A stretch of DNA of 64,000 nt from Magnetospirillum fulvum (GCF_900108475.1 NZ_FNWO01000004.1:1-64000); one strand, 5' to 3'. Positions 55,195 through 63,992 are shown, counted from the stretch's first letter. A program made the numbers and translations. Notes: a model not told the origin generated them from the letters alone.

Positions 55195-55605
55195 TCACGT
55201 CGCCTTTGACGCGGACTCGCGGACATAAACCGCCAGTCGAATATCTTCGCCTGCGGTATGGAAGGAAAACCACTCGATCAGGAACCCGACGATATCTTTT
55301 TTCCGCAGGGTCTCGATCGAGAGCGGCCCGGTAAAGCTGCGCAATTCCCCCAGCAGCAATTCGTGATTGCGCCGGTGGGCGTCGAGGTCAGGGAAGGCGA
55401 CATCAATCATGATGCTTTCTTCGCTGAAAAAATGAAAGTCGGTGTATTTGTACAATTCGACAATGCGTCGTTCGATCTGATCTGGCGGAGCGTTTTCAGA
55501 AAGATCGGTTTCGATCTGAAGAATCAGATCCAGGAAAATGCGGTGCTCGAAATCGATCCGGGGGTGCCCGGTTTCATACGCCGATTTCCACACTGAACGA
55601 AACAT
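55195..55605 (-). CDS. Bacteriohemerythrin, copy 2
   Basis: A 136-residue paralogue of the protein at 54714, the same length and more than half identical by eye. Iron-ligand segments are ETGHPRIDFEHRIF, HFFSEESIM, HRRNH and FHTAGEDI. Its last helix is more divergent (RLAVYVRESASK). The two genes are separated by 70 bases and arose by tandem duplication. Confidence 0.9.
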   Translation of the reverse strand: MFRSVWKSAYETGHPRIDFEHRIFLDLILQIETDLSENAPPDQIERRIVELYKYTDFHFFSEESIMIDVAFPDLDAHRRNHELLLGELRSFTGPLSIETLRKKDIVGFLIEWFSFHTAGEDIRLAVYVRESASKAT

Positions 55606-55694
55606 GGTCCGCCTCTACCCCTTGGGTCTTGGGCGTACTGTGATCGCAATCGCCGTGACTGACTACCCCTGCCCTATGGGTAGGGCAACGAAAC

Positions 55695-55720
55695 AGGGGA
55701 AGCGGTTGCCCGCTTCCCCT
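55695..55720 (-). terminator. Terminator of the DEAD-box helicase gene
   Basis: A perfect 10-bp stem, AGGGGAAGCG/CGCTTCCCCT (55695-55704 with 55711-55720), is followed on the minus strand by GTTTCGTT. It lies 36 bases after the helicase stop. Confidence 0.75.
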
Positions 55721-55755
55721 GCATCAATCGTCAGACTTTGTCTTGAACCGGGAGG

Positions 55756-57066
55756 CTAGCCGCGATGGCCGCCACCGGCACGAGCCGCAGCGGGCTTGCC
55801 GCTGTTGCCGTGACCGCTACCGCTGCCGGTGCGGGCGGCGGGACGGCCCTGGCCCTGGCTGGGGCGACGGCCCGGAGCCTGCTGGGGACGGCCGCGTCCG
55901 CCACCACCCGCGCCGCGCTGGGCGATGTGGGCGGCGTGGTAGGCGTGGGCCTCATCGACCGGCACCGACTGGCGGATCGTCTTTTCGATCGCGCGCAGAT
56001 AGGCGACTTCGTCGGCGTCGCACAGCGACACGGCGATGCCGCTGGCTCCGGCGCGGGCGGTGCGGCCGATGCGGTGGACATAGCTTTCCGGTTCGTTCGG
56101 AAGCTCGTAATTCAGCACATGGGTGATGCCATCGACATCAATGCCGCGCGCGGCGATGTCGGTGGCGACCAGCGCCTTGATCTTGCCGTCGCGGAAGTCG
56201 GCCAGGGCCTTCTGACGGGCTCCCTGCGACTTGTTGCCATGGATCGCGTCGGCGCTGATCCCGGCCTTGTCCAGCATTTCGGCGACGCGGTTGGCGCCGT
56301 GCTTGGTGCGGGTGAAGACCAGGGCGCGACCGACATCGTTGCCGGCCAGGATCTCGGTGAGCAGGGTGCGCTTGTTCTCGCGATCGACGAACATCACCTT
56401 CTGGTCGATCTTGTCGGCGGTCGAGGAGACCGGGGCGACTTCGACCCGGATCGGGCGGTGCAGCACGCTTTCGGCCAGACCGACGATGCTGTCGGGCATG
56501 GTGGCCGAGAACAAGACGGTCTGGCGCGATTTCGGCATCGCGGCGACGATCTTGCGGATCGGCTGGATGAAGCCCATGTCGAGCATCCGGTCGGCTTCGT
56601 CGAGCACCAGGGCTTCGACCGAATCGAGGCGGATGGCGTCCTGGCTCATCAGATCGAGCAGGCGGCCGGGGGTGGCGACCAGGATATCGACGCCGCCCGC
56701 CATCGTCTTGATCTGCGGGATCATGCCGACGCCGCCGAACACCAAAGCGTGGCGCAGCCGATACTGGCTGCCATAGGTGCGGAAGCTTTGTCCAACCTGA
56801 ACCGCCAGTTCGCGGGTGGGGGTCAGCACCAGCACCCGGGTGCTCTTCGGCATCGCGCGCTTCTTGAACTGCTCAAGGCGCTGCAACAGCGGAAGGGCAA
56901 AGGATGCGGTCTTGCCGGTGCCGGTCTGGGCCAGACCCAGAACGTCGTGCCCGGCCAGCAGGTGGGGGATCGACTGTTCCTGGATCGGGGTGGGCGTGGT
57001 GTATCCCTCGGTCGCCAGAGCCTTAAGCAGGGGTTCGGCGAGACCGAGATCGGAAAAAAGGGTCAT
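55756..57066 (-). CDS. DEAD-box RNA helicase, RhlE-like
   Basis: A 436-residue ATP-dependent RNA helicase. The Q motif is FSDLGLAEPLLKALATEGYTTPTPIQEQSIP. Motif I is AQTGTGKT, Ia PTRELAVQV, Ib ATPGRLLDL, II VLDEADRMLD, III SATMP, V ATDIAARGIDV and VI YVHRIGRTARAG. The C-terminal 60 residues are Gly/Arg/Gln-rich and basic, for RNA contact. The ATG at 57066 (MTLFSDLGL) starts at the Q-motif domain. An upstream frame extension is not family-like. Confidence 0.94.
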   Translation of the reverse strand: MTLFSDLGLAEPLLKALATEGYTTPTPIQEQSIPHLLAGHDVLGLAQTGTGKTASFALPLLQRLEQFKKRAMPKSTRVLVLTPTRELAVQVGQSFRTYGSQYRLRHALVFGGVGMIPQIKTMAGGVDILVATPGRLLDLMSQDAIRLDSVEALVLDEADRMLDMGFIQPIRKIVAAMPKSRQTVLFSATMPDSIVGLAESVLHRPIRVEVAPVSSTADKIDQKVMFVDRENKRTLLTEILAGNDVGRALVFTRTKHGANRVAEMLDKAGISADAIHGNKSQGARQKALADFRDGKIKALVATDIAARGIDVDGITHVLNYELPNEPESYVHRIGRTARAGASGIAVSLCDADEVAYLRAIEKTIRQSVPVDEAHAYHAAHIAQRGAGGGGRGRPQQAPGRRPSQGQGRPAARTGSGSGHGNSGKPAAARAGGGHRG

Positions 57067-57473
57067 GAACTCTCTTTCTTTGCAGACGAACCGTCGGCTT
57101 CGCCCAGGAGCCTGAACGGCCCGGCGAAAGACGGCGAGATAGGCCACGCAGAACAGCGAGGCCCGATCGGGGCACCTTCCGGACGCGCGACCGGACGGTC
57201 ATCATGGCAAGGGAAAAATGGCTCGGGACGATTGGGTTGACCGGATCAGGCCATAACCGTAGCGCGCTGTCGCGAGCGGACTGAACGCGGATCGTCCAGG
57301 CAGCCCGCACCGTGCGCCATTCCCGGTCCGATGTCAATAAAAGCCTGACAATCGACGGCGCGGCCGCCGACATGCGGTTTTCCCAACCCAGGCTCGCGGT
57401 CGGGCCGAATGCTCCGGGCTTGGAAAAGCGCGGCGGGCCGCGTTAGATGGATGGCAGAGAAAGGCCCCCCGCA
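57067..57473. other. Divergent intergenic region between helicase and MFS genes
   Basis: About 400 bases with no gene I can support. It must hold promoters for both neighbours. A long 5' leader for the helicase mRNA is possible, as for cold-inducible helicases, but I see no convincing structured element. Confidence 0.4.
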
Positions 57474-58715
57474 ATGACCCATCCCCCCGAACCGGTTTTC
57501 CCCGCCGCCGCCGGTGCGTCGCCGCCGCGCGGCATTCGTTTGGGCAGCCCGGACTACCGCCGGGTCACCATCGCTTTGTTTCTGGCCGGGTTCGCCACCT
57601 TTTCGCTGCTGTATTGCGTCCAGCCGATGCTGCCCGAGTTTGCCGCCGAGTTCGGGGTCAGTCCGGCGCACAGTTCGCTGGCGCTGTCGCTCTCGACCAG
57701 TCTGCTGGCGCTGGCGATCCTGTGCGCCGCCGCCTTGTCCGAGGGGTTGGGCGCGCGGCGCGGGCTGATGTTCGGCTCGCTGGTGGTGGCGTCGGCCCTC
57801 AACATCGCCGTCGCCCTGGTGCAGGACTGGACCGTGTTGCTGGTGCTGCGCGCCCTCGAAGGGCTGGCGCTGGGGGGCGTTCCGGCGGTGGCGATGGCTT
57901 ATCTTGCCGAAGAGATCGAATCGCGCGGGCTGGGGCGGGCGATGGGACTCTATATCGCCGGGACGGCGTTAGGCGGGATGCTGGGCCGCGTCATCACCGG
58001 CCATCTGGTCGAAGCGTTTTCCTGGCGGATCGCCCTGGGCGGGATCGGGCTGACCGGTCTGGCCGCCGCGATCGGCTTTTTGGTGCTGCTGCCGCGCTCG
58101 CGCAATTTCTCGCCCCATCCCGGCTTCGACCTGCGCTACCACCTGTCGGCCTGGATCGGCCATCTGGCCGTGCCGTCGATGCGCTGGCTGTTCGCGATGA
58201 GCTTCCTGTCGATGGGCTGTTTCGTCGCGGTGTTCAATTACATCGGCTTCCGCCTCACCGCGCCGCCTTACGAGATGGGGCAGGGCACGCTGGGGATGAT
58301 CTTCTTTGTTTATATCTTCGGGATTTTCAGTTCCTCGGCCGCCGGAGGGCTGACCGAGCGCTTTGGCCGCCGCGCCGTGTTGCCCGCCGGGGTGCTGATC
58401 ACCGTTGCCGGAATCGCCCTCACCCTGCCCGAGGGATTGGTGACGATGGTTGCCGGTCTGATCTTGCTGACAATCGGGTTCTTCCTGACCCATGCCGTCG
58501 CCAGCGGCTGGGTCGGTCGTATCGCGGTGGGGGCCAAGGGGCACGCCTCGTCGCTCTATCTGCTGGCCTATTATGTCGGCTCCAGCGTCGTCGGCTCGGC
58601 GGGTGGCTGGTTCTGGGCCGCTGGCGGGTGGAGCTGGGTGGCGCTGTTCCTGCTGGTCCTGCACGGGCTGGCCCTGGTGGCGGCGTTGCGGCTGCGGGTG
58701 CTGTCGCGGGGTTAA
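57474..58715 (+). CDS. MFS transporter, YnfM/NepI-like
   Basis: A 413-residue membrane protein with twelve expected helices. After helix 1 (ALFLAGFATFSLLYCVQPMLPEFAAEFGVSPAHSSLALSLST) the MFS loop 2-3 signature is SEGLGARRGLMFGS. The second half has LTERFGRRAVLPAGV. The 'QPMLPEFA' start and overall form suit the YnfM-like drug or sugar efflux group. The substrate is unknown. The ATG at 57474 is preferred over one nine codons earlier on ribosome-site grounds (AGAAAGG). Confidence 0.85.
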   Translation: MTHPPEPVFPAAAGASPPRGIRLGSPDYRRVTIALFLAGFATFSLLYCVQPMLPEFAAEFGVSPAHSSLALSLSTSLLALAILCAAALSEGLGARRGLMFGSLVVASALNIAVALVQDWTVLLVLRALEGLALGGVPAVAMAYLAEEIESRGLGRAMGLYIAGTALGGMLGRVITGHLVEAFSWRIALGGIGLTGLAAAIGFLVLLPRSRNFSPHPGFDLRYHLSAWIGHLAVPSMRWLFAMSFLSMGCFVAVFNYIGFRLTAPPYEMGQGTLGMIFFVYIFGIFSSSAAGGLTERFGRRAVLPAGVLITVAGIALTLPEGLVTMVAGLILLTIGFFLTHAVASGWVGRIAVGAKGHASSLYLLAYYVGSSVVGSAGGWFWAAGGWSWVALFLLVLHGLALVAALRLRVLSRG

Positions 58716-58748
58716 AGCAATGTGCGTTTGATCCGGCGCACATTGCTT
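58715..58748. terminator. Terminator-like hairpin after the MFS gene
   Basis: AAGCAATGTGCG (58715-58726) pairs perfectly with CGCACATTGCTT (58737-58748). No T run follows on the plus strand. Confidence 0.5.
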
Positions 58749-58813
58749 AGGCGAGCATTGAGCGAGCGGCCAAGAAAACCGGAGGTTTTCGCCCGGCGAG
58801 GGGCATGCAATTT

Positions 58814-59539
58814 TTAAAACACAATCGGTTCGAACGGGGTGCGGTCGGGGCGTCCGGGGGCGAAACGCCACACCGGGTCGGCCTCGGCTCCGGGGGCGGG
58901 CAGGGCGATCAGCGAACTCGACACGGTGCCGAACCCGTCGGGGCGGGCAAAGCACATCGCGGCTTCGTCACCGCTCTCGCTCAACACTCTTGTCCAACCC
59001 TCCCAATCGCCCGTGTCCGGGTCGGGCGTCGGTGCGGCGCGGAAGCGGTCAAGATGGGCGGCGATGCGCGGGCTGGCCGGGTCGTCGAGATCGCGTTCGG
59101 TCAGCATATGCAGACCGGGCGGAATCCGATGCGACACCACCCGGCTTCCATCGTTGCGCAGCCAGAATGCGGTGCAATTGTCGGCGATCACCAGATTGAA
59201 CGGCCGGTACGATCCGGCGGCGAGCCCGGACAGCGCCTGCGCCGCCTGATCGGCGTCGGCATGGTCGAGCGCTTCGAGCACCAGTTCCCCGCGTGAGCGT
59301 TTCGAGGCCAACGGCCCCAGCGTTCCGGCGCGGTTCAGAACCGCCGCCATCACCCCGAAATCGTTGATCCCCAGCCACGAGCCCTCGGCCAGGATATCCT
59401 GCCCGGCGATGGTTTCGGGGCGGTCGTCCCACCACCGTCCCGGCCCGCGCCAGGGGCGATCTTGCATCTCATCGCGGTTCGCGGCGGCGATCAAAGGCCA
59501 CGTCTGACCGGGGCGATGGAGCAAGACCAAGGTACACAT
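58814..59539 (-). CDS. NRDE-family protein (TANGO2-like)
   Basis: A 241-residue protein with the family name motif NRDE at residues 21-24 and a cysteine at position 2 (MCTLVLLHRPGQTWPLIAAANRDE), which becomes N-terminal after Met removal. GRWWDDRPETIAGQDILAEGSWLGIN is also typical. TANGO2-type proteins are linked to heme or lipid handling, and the bacterial role is unsettled. Confidence 0.9.
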   Translation of the reverse strand: MCTLVLLHRPGQTWPLIAAANRDEMQDRPWRGPGRWWDDRPETIAGQDILAEGSWLGINDFGVMAAVLNRAGTLGPLASKRSRGELVLEALDHADADQAAQALSGLAAGSYRPFNLVIADNCTAFWLRNDGSRVVSHRIPPGLHMLTERDLDDPASPRIAAHLDRFRAAPTPDPDTGDWEGWTRVLSESGDEAAMCFARPDGFGTVSSSLIALPAPGAEADPVWRFAPGRPDRTPFEPIVF

Positions 59540-59667
59540 GCGAAAAATCCGTTTCTGGAGAGGCGATAGACGATTATAACACGCCCGCCGGGGGCGTTGC
59601 CGGATGGGCTTGGCATCGCGCGTGTTCCGGTCTTCGAACGACAGATTTCAGGGAGCCGCCGTCCGTC

Positions 59668-59994
59668 ATGACCACTTTCGATGACCGTGAGAAAGCCTTC
59701 GAGGCCAAGTATCGCCTGGACCAGGACATGGACTTCAAGACCCAGATGCGGCGCGACAAGCTGGTCGGGCTGTGGGCGGCGGGCCTGATGGGGCTGACCG
59801 ACGATGCGGCGAAGGCCTATGCTCTGTCGGTGATCGAGGCCGCGATCGACACCCCCGAGCAGGATATTGCCGACAAGATCGCCAACGATCTCGCCGCCCG
59901 CAGCGTCGCGGTTTCCGCCGCCGAGGTTCGCACCCAGGTGGCGTTGCTGCAAGACAAGGCCCGCGCCGAACTGAATGAAGAGCTGTCGCGTTAA
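59668..59994 (+). CDS. ATPase inhibitor zeta subunit (DUF1476)
   Basis: A 108-residue helical protein of the alphaproteobacterial zeta family, which inhibits F1-ATPase rotation through its N-terminus. The N-terminal inhibitory part is MTTFDDREKAFEAKYRLDQDMDFKTQMRRDKLVGLWAAGLMGL, and the helical bundle continues to the end. Strong marker of alphaproteobacteria. A good ribosome site (CAGGGAG) precedes it. Confidence 0.93.
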   Translation: MTTFDDREKAFEAKYRLDQDMDFKTQMRRDKLVGLWAAGLMGLTDDAAKAYALSVIEAAIDTPEQDIADKIANDLAARSVAVSAAEVRTQVALLQDKARAELNEELSR

Positions 59995-60018
59995 TCCGAT
60001 CCGAACCGGGGGGGCCGC

Positions 60019-61431
60019 TTAGGGAAACTCGATTTCCTCGAGCGGCACGTCCTCGGAATAAAAGCAAAATCCGTTGCGGCCGGTGTTTTTGACCCGGTAC
60101 ATCGCGATGTCGGCCGCCTTGCAGACGTCTTCCATATTGGTTCCGTCAAGGGGGTAGACGGCGATGCCGATCGACGCCCCCACCTGACAGCAATGACCCT
60201 GATGGACGATCGGGGGCGCCAGCACGTCGAGAATTTTGCGCGCCACCATCGCAGCCTCGCCGGGGCGGGCGATTTCCTCGACCACGATGACGAATTCGTC
60301 GCCGCCGATCCGCGCCACGGTGTCCGAACTGCGAATGCACAGCGACAGACGTTCGGCCACTTCGCACAGCACGGCATCGCCCGCTTCGTGGCCCAGATTG
60401 TCGTTGATCGGCTTGAAGCGGTCGAGATCGACATACAGCACCGCGATCTGCCCGCCATTGCGGCGCATCCGGGCCAGGGCGTGATTGATCCGGTCCTTGA
60501 GCAGGTTGCGGTTGGGCAGCCCGGTCAGGGTGTCGTGGTGGGCCAGCCGGTTGATCCGGTCCTCGTTTTCCTTGCGCTCCGAAATGTCGCGGACGATGCC
60601 GGTGAACAGCCGTCCCTTGCCGTGGCGCAGTTCGCTCAATGACAATTCCAGCGGAAACAGGCTGCCGTCGGCGCGGCGGCCCAGCGCCTCGGCGGTGCGG
60701 CCGTTCGGGGCCAGCGGCAGACCGGTGGGCCGCGTCCCCGCCGCGCCGATCGCCCGCTCGTCGATCTCGGACTCGGGGTCGATCAGCAGGTGACCGAGCG
60801 GGCGGCCGATCAGATTGGCCGTGGTGGCGCGGAAGATGCTGGCGAAGGCGGGGTTGGCGGCTTCGATCACGCCCTGGTCGTCAACGGTGACGATACCCTC
60901 GGCGACCGAATGCAGCACGCCCTGCAAGCGCTCCTCGCGCTCGCGCAACGCCTCGGCCGAGCGGACGAAGCGCGAGATGTCGCGCGCCTCGATCAGAAAG
61001 CCCTCGGCTTCGTCGGGCAGGTGGCGGACCCGCATTTCCGCTTCGAACAGGCCGGTACCGGCCCGCTTCATCCGCAGCGGCAGGAAATCCTCCTCGGCCA
61101 GCAGCGCCCAGCCCGAGCCTTCGATCAGCTCGCGGTAATCGTCTTCGAGGAAATCGACAAAGGGCGCGTCGGTTGCCGCGTCGGCCGAGTCTAGCCCCAG
61201 CATCCCAACCCCAGCGCGGTTGAGAAACCTGACCCTGCCGCCCCGGATGATGCAGACCAGCACCGAAACAAGATCGAGCAGATCGGTCTGGGCGCGGGGC
61301 GACGGACAGGGGGGGGCGGGGGTGGGACGCAAAGGCTTCACCAGGATAACCGGGAAGAGGAACGGCCGGGCCGATCCCGCCGTAACGGGCAGAGGAGAGG
61401 CGTTAGGTCCGCGCCGGGCCTGGTGGCGCAT
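60019..61431 (-). CDS. PAS-PAS-GGDEF diguanylate cyclase
   Basis: About 470 residues, with no membrane segment. Two PAS domains (LVCIIRGGRVRFLNRAGVGMLGL near residue 60, and LHSVAEGIVTVDDQGVIEAANPAFASIF near residue 175) precede a GGDEF domain. The latter has HHDTLTGLPNRNLL, YVDLDRFKPINDNLGHEAGD and the active loop GGDEF. RSSD, five residues before the loop, is an inhibitory c-di-GMP site. It should make c-di-GMP in response to a PAS signal. The ATG at 61431 lies only 6 bases beyond the CCA end of tRNA-Pro on the same strand. A later start is possible. Confidence 0.87.
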   Translation of the reverse strand: MRHQARRGPNASPLPVTAGSARPFLFPVILVKPLRPTPAPPCPSPRAQTDLLDLVSVLVCIIRGGRVRFLNRAGVGMLGLDSADAATDAPFVDFLEDDYRELIEGSGWALLAEEDFLPLRMKRAGTGLFEAEMRVRHLPDEAEGFLIEARDISRFVRSAEALREREERLQGVLHSVAEGIVTVDDQGVIEAANPAFASIFRATTANLIGRPLGHLLIDPESEIDERAIGAAGTRPTGLPLAPNGRTAEALGRRADGSLFPLELSLSELRHGKGRLFTGIVRDISERKENEDRINRLAHHDTLTGLPNRNLLKDRINHALARMRRNGGQIAVLYVDLDRFKPINDNLGHEAGDAVLCEVAERLSLCIRSSDTVARIGGDEFVIVVEEIARPGEAAMVARKILDVLAPPIVHQGHCCQVGASIGIAVYPLDGTNMEDVCKAADIAMYRVKNTGRNGFCFYSEDVPLEEIEFP

Positions 61432-61437
61432 CGGAAC

Positions 61438-61514
61438 TGGTCGGGGAGACAAGATTCGAACTTGCGGCCCTGGCGTCCCAAACGCCATGCTCTACCAGGC
61501 TGAGCTACTCCCCG
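61438..61514 (-). tRNA. tRNA-Pro, anticodon TGG
   Basis: A 77-base cloverleaf with encoded CCA. The acceptor stem is CGGGGAG/CTCCCCG. The anticodon loop TTTGGGA lies in the stem TGGCG/CGCCA, and the T arm contains AGTTCGAATCT. It reads Pro codons ending in A or G. A diguanylate cyclase gene follows immediately on the same strand. Confidence 0.97.
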
Positions 61515-61597
61515 ATCCAGTGTGGTTCTAAGGCGTTTGGCCGCCGATGGCAAGGGCTCCGCCATGGGATCGCGGTGGAAGGAGACGGAACGTCACG

Positions 61598-62005
61598 ATG
61601 CGGACACTCGATCCCGAGGCACTGAGACGGGCCGAGGCGGCGCTCGCCGCGTTGGAGCACAGATATATAGAGTGGGCCGAAGCCGATTGTGCCCGGCTTG
61701 AAGCCGCTTGGACCGCCTGGGCGGCCGACCCGGAGCGCGAGGCGGCGGGGCTGCGGCCCGTCTTCTCGGTCGCTCACGACATGAAGGGGCAGGCGGCGAC
61801 GTTCGGCTATCCGCTGGTTGGCTCCTTGGCCAACCGCCTGTGCCGCGCGATCGATTCCGCCGGGGCGGACCAACCCGACCCGAAACGCCAAGCCCGGCTG
61901 GCCGCGCTGGTCGCGGCGATCGGCCAAGCGATCCGCGAGCGGCTGTCGGGTGATGGCGGCGCGGCGGGAGCGGCGCTGCTGGCCGGGCTCGACGATCCGG
62001 ACTGA
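61598..62005 (+). CDS. Stand-alone Hpt-domain phosphotransfer protein
   Basis: A 135-residue helical protein with the Hpt signature AHDMKGQAATFGYPLVGSLANRLC. H60 is the phosphorylation site. Such free Hpt proteins relay phosphate from hybrid kinases to response regulators. GGAGACGG precedes the ATG at 61598. Earlier in-frame starts overlap the tRNA region. No partner is adjacent, but the window holds several hybrid-type proteins. Confidence 0.85.
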   Translation: MRTLDPEALRRAEAALAALEHRYIEWAEADCARLEAAWTAWAADPEREAAGLRPVFSVAHDMKGQAATFGYPLVGSLANRLCRAIDSAGADQPDPKRQARLAALVAAIGQAIRERLSGDGGAAGAALLAGLDDPD

Positions 62006-62016
62006 CGGCGACGCGC

Positions 62017-62199
62017 TCAAGGGTTCGGATCGAGCTTCTTGCCGTCCAGTCGTTCCGTCTCGCGCTCGCGCTCGCGCCGGACCGCTTGCTTCTCGGCCTT
62101 GGGCAGACCGAACGCGATCCGGTTGGCGTCGGCCTTGGCCTCCTTCTCGGCGCGGGCCTTGGCCTTGCGCGCCCGGTTCAGATTGACGATCTCGCCCAT
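62017..62199 (-). CDS. DUF4169 family protein
   Basis: A 60-residue basic, highly charged helical protein: MGEIVNLNRARKAKARAEKEA and on to RRERERETERLDGKKLDPNP. Typical of the short alphaproteobacterial DUF4169 family, function unknown. It converges on the Hpt gene with 11 bases between stops. Confidence 0.85.
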   Translation of the reverse strand: MGEIVNLNRARKAKARAEKEAKADANRIAFGLPKAEKQAVRRERERETERLDGKKLDPNP

Positions 62200-62268
62200 G
62201 GCGTTCCTCTGTCCGAGTCCCGATGACGGCGATCTTACACTTTTTTTGGATCGGGATCAGATTCAGGC

Positions 62269-62296
62269 TTGCGCCCGGCCGATCCCATGGGTATAC
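62269..62296 (+). promoter_or_regulatory. Possible promoter of tRNA-Asp
   Basis: TTGCGC (62269-62274) and GTATAC (62291-62296) with a 16-base spacer, 13 bases before the mature tRNA 5' end. Confidence 0.4.
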
Positions 62297-62309
62297 ACAC
62301 CCACCTCGC

Positions 62310-62386
62310 GCGGGTGTAGCTCAGTTGGTCAGAGCGCCGGCCTGTCACGCCGGAGGTCGCGGGTTCGAGCCCCGTCACTCGCGCCA
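62310..62386 (+). tRNA. tRNA-Asp, anticodon GTC
   Basis: A 77-base cloverleaf with encoded CCA. The acceptor stem is GCGGGTG/CACTCGC, the D arm AGCTCAGTTGGTCAGAGC, the anticodon loop CTGTCAC, and the T arm contains GGTTCGAGCC. Confidence 0.97.
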
Positions 62387-62409
62387 TTTACTTTCTATCT
62401 CGGTCACAT

Positions 62410-62448
62410 GCCGGACCGCCTCTCCCTCCGGGGAACAGGCGGTCCGGC
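62410..62448 (+). terminator. Hairpin downstream of tRNA-Asp
   Basis: GCCGGACCGCCT (62410-62421) pairs with AGGCGGTCCGGC (62437-62448) across a 15-base loop, with TTGTCCCGTTTT beyond. Likely stop for the tRNA transcript. The rest of the gap up to 62650 shows no gene. Confidence 0.6.
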
Positions 62449-62650
62449 TTGTCCCGTTTTGGGGCCGGGCGATCCGGCCTCGCTGCCCCTGAAGGGGACA
62501 GAGATCAGGGCCTTGTCGCGCCCGCCCCTTGCCCGTCAAATGGGCATCTGCCTCCCCCGTTTTGCTCAAACCGACATCATTTAGCCTCTGCCTGTTTTGC
62601 GGGCATAGGCTAATCATCTGATAAAGATAGGTAATTTCCACAGGGGGGAA

Positions 62651-62666
62651 TGGCGCGGGGATTGCT
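62651..62666 (+). promoter_or_regulatory. Sigma-54 (RpoN) promoter of the ammonium transporter gene
   Basis: tggcgcggggattgct fits the -24/-12 consensus TGGCRCG-N4-TTGCW exactly, 51 bases before the ATG. Nitrogen-limited expression through NtrC is the natural expectation. An NtrC site was not identified. Confidence 0.82.
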
Positions 62667-62717
62667 TGCCCGGCGGCAACGCCGACGCGGCGGGTGGATC
62701 ATGGAACGAGGAAGATG

Positions 62718-63992
62718 ATGGAGACGGCGAAAACGGGTGTCGATGTCTTGTTTGTCCTGCTGGGGGCAGTGATGGTTTTGGCGATGCATGCGGGCTTCGC
62801 CTTTTTGGAAGTGGGGACGGTACGACGGAAGAATCAGGTCAACGCCCTGGTGAAGATTCTGTCCGATTTCGCGGTTTCGACCTTGGCCTATTTCTTTGTC
62901 GGCTATGCGGTGGCTTATGGCACCACCTTCATGGTCGGGGCCGAGACTCTGGTGGGCAAAAGCGGGGGAGCCTTTGCCGCCCAGGGGTTCGATCTGGTCA
63001 AGTTCTTCTTCCTCGCCACTTTCGCCGCGGCGATTCCGGCGATCGTCTCGGGCGGCATCGCCGAGCGGGCCAAGTTCAACACCCAATTGATCGCGACCGC
63101 GATTCTGGTCGGGCTGGTCTATCCCTTGTTCGAGGGGATGGTGTGGGGAACCCGCTTCGGCTTTCAGGATCTGATGCAGGGCCTGTTCGGCGCTCCGTTC
63201 CACGATTTCGCCGGGTCGGTGGTGGTCCATGCCGTCGGTGGCTGGATCGGTCTGGCGGCGGTGCTGCTGCTGGGGGCGCGTCTGGGCCGCTATCGCCCCG
63301 ATGGGCGGCTGGTCGCGGTGCCGCCGTCGAACATCCCCTTCCTTGCCTTGGGAGCGTGGATTTTGTCGGTCGGCTGGTTCGGCTTCAATGTGATGAGCGC
63401 CCAGACCATCGCCCAGATTTCCGGGTTGGTGGCGCTGAACTCGCTGCTGGCGATGGTCGGTGGCATTCTGGCCGCGCTGCTGGTCGGCCGCAACGATCCC
63501 GGCTTCGTCCATAACGGCGCGCTGGCCGGTTTGGTCGCCGTCTGCGCCGGGTCCGACGTGATGCATCCGGTGGGCGCGCTGATCACCGGAGCCATTGCCG
63601 GAGCGGGCTTCGTCTGGCTGTTCACCCTCTGTCAGGTCAAGTGGAAGATCGACGACGTCCTCGGCGTCTGGGCGCTGCACGGAATGTGCGGGGCGATGGG
63701 CGGCATCGCCTGCGGCGTGTTCGGGTCCGAGATGCTGGGCGGCATGGGTGGGGTCAGCCTGCTGGCGCAGATCGTCGGCACCGTTACCGGGATTTCCGTC
63801 GGTCTGCTCGGCGGTCTGGCCGTCTATGGCGGGCTGAAAGCGGCGTTCGGCATCCGACTCGATCCCGAGCAGGAATTCTCTGGGGCCGATCTCGCCATCC
63901 ACCAGATCGGGGCCTATCCCGAGGAAGCGATGTCGGTTCACGACGACGCCCTGGCGATGTCGGTTCATGCCGGCAATGCCGGGCGGCGGTAG
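62718..63992 (+). CDS. amtB: Ammonium transporter, Amt family
   Basis: A 424-residue membrane channel with eleven expected helices. The family signature is DFAGSVVVHAVGGWIGLAA, containing the first pore histidine. The second pore histidine is in VWALHGMCGAMGG. Further conserved segments are FAFLEVGTVRRKNQVN, FFLATFAAAIPAIVSGGIAERAKF and GWFGFNVMS. GAGGA at 62708-62712 fits the second ATG (62718) better than the first (62715). No glnK-type regulator gene lies upstream. The region downstream is outside the window. Confidence 0.95.
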   Translation: METAKTGVDVLFVLLGAVMVLAMHAGFAFLEVGTVRRKNQVNALVKILSDFAVSTLAYFFVGYAVAYGTTFMVGAETLVGKSGGAFAAQGFDLVKFFFLATFAAAIPAIVSGGIAERAKFNTQLIATAILVGLVYPLFEGMVWGTRFGFQDLMQGLFGAPFHDFAGSVVVHAVGGWIGLAAVLLLGARLGRYRPDGRLVAVPPSNIPFLALGAWILSVGWFGFNVMSAQTIAQISGLVALNSLLAMVGGILAALLVGRNDPGFVHNGALAGLVAVCAGSDVMHPVGALITGAIAGAGFVWLFTLCQVKWKIDDVLGVWALHGMCGAMGGIACGVFGSEMLGGMGGVSLLAQIVGTVTGISVGLLGGLAVYGGLKAAFGIRLDPEQEFSGADLAIHQIGAYPEEAMSVHDDALAMSVHAGNAGRR

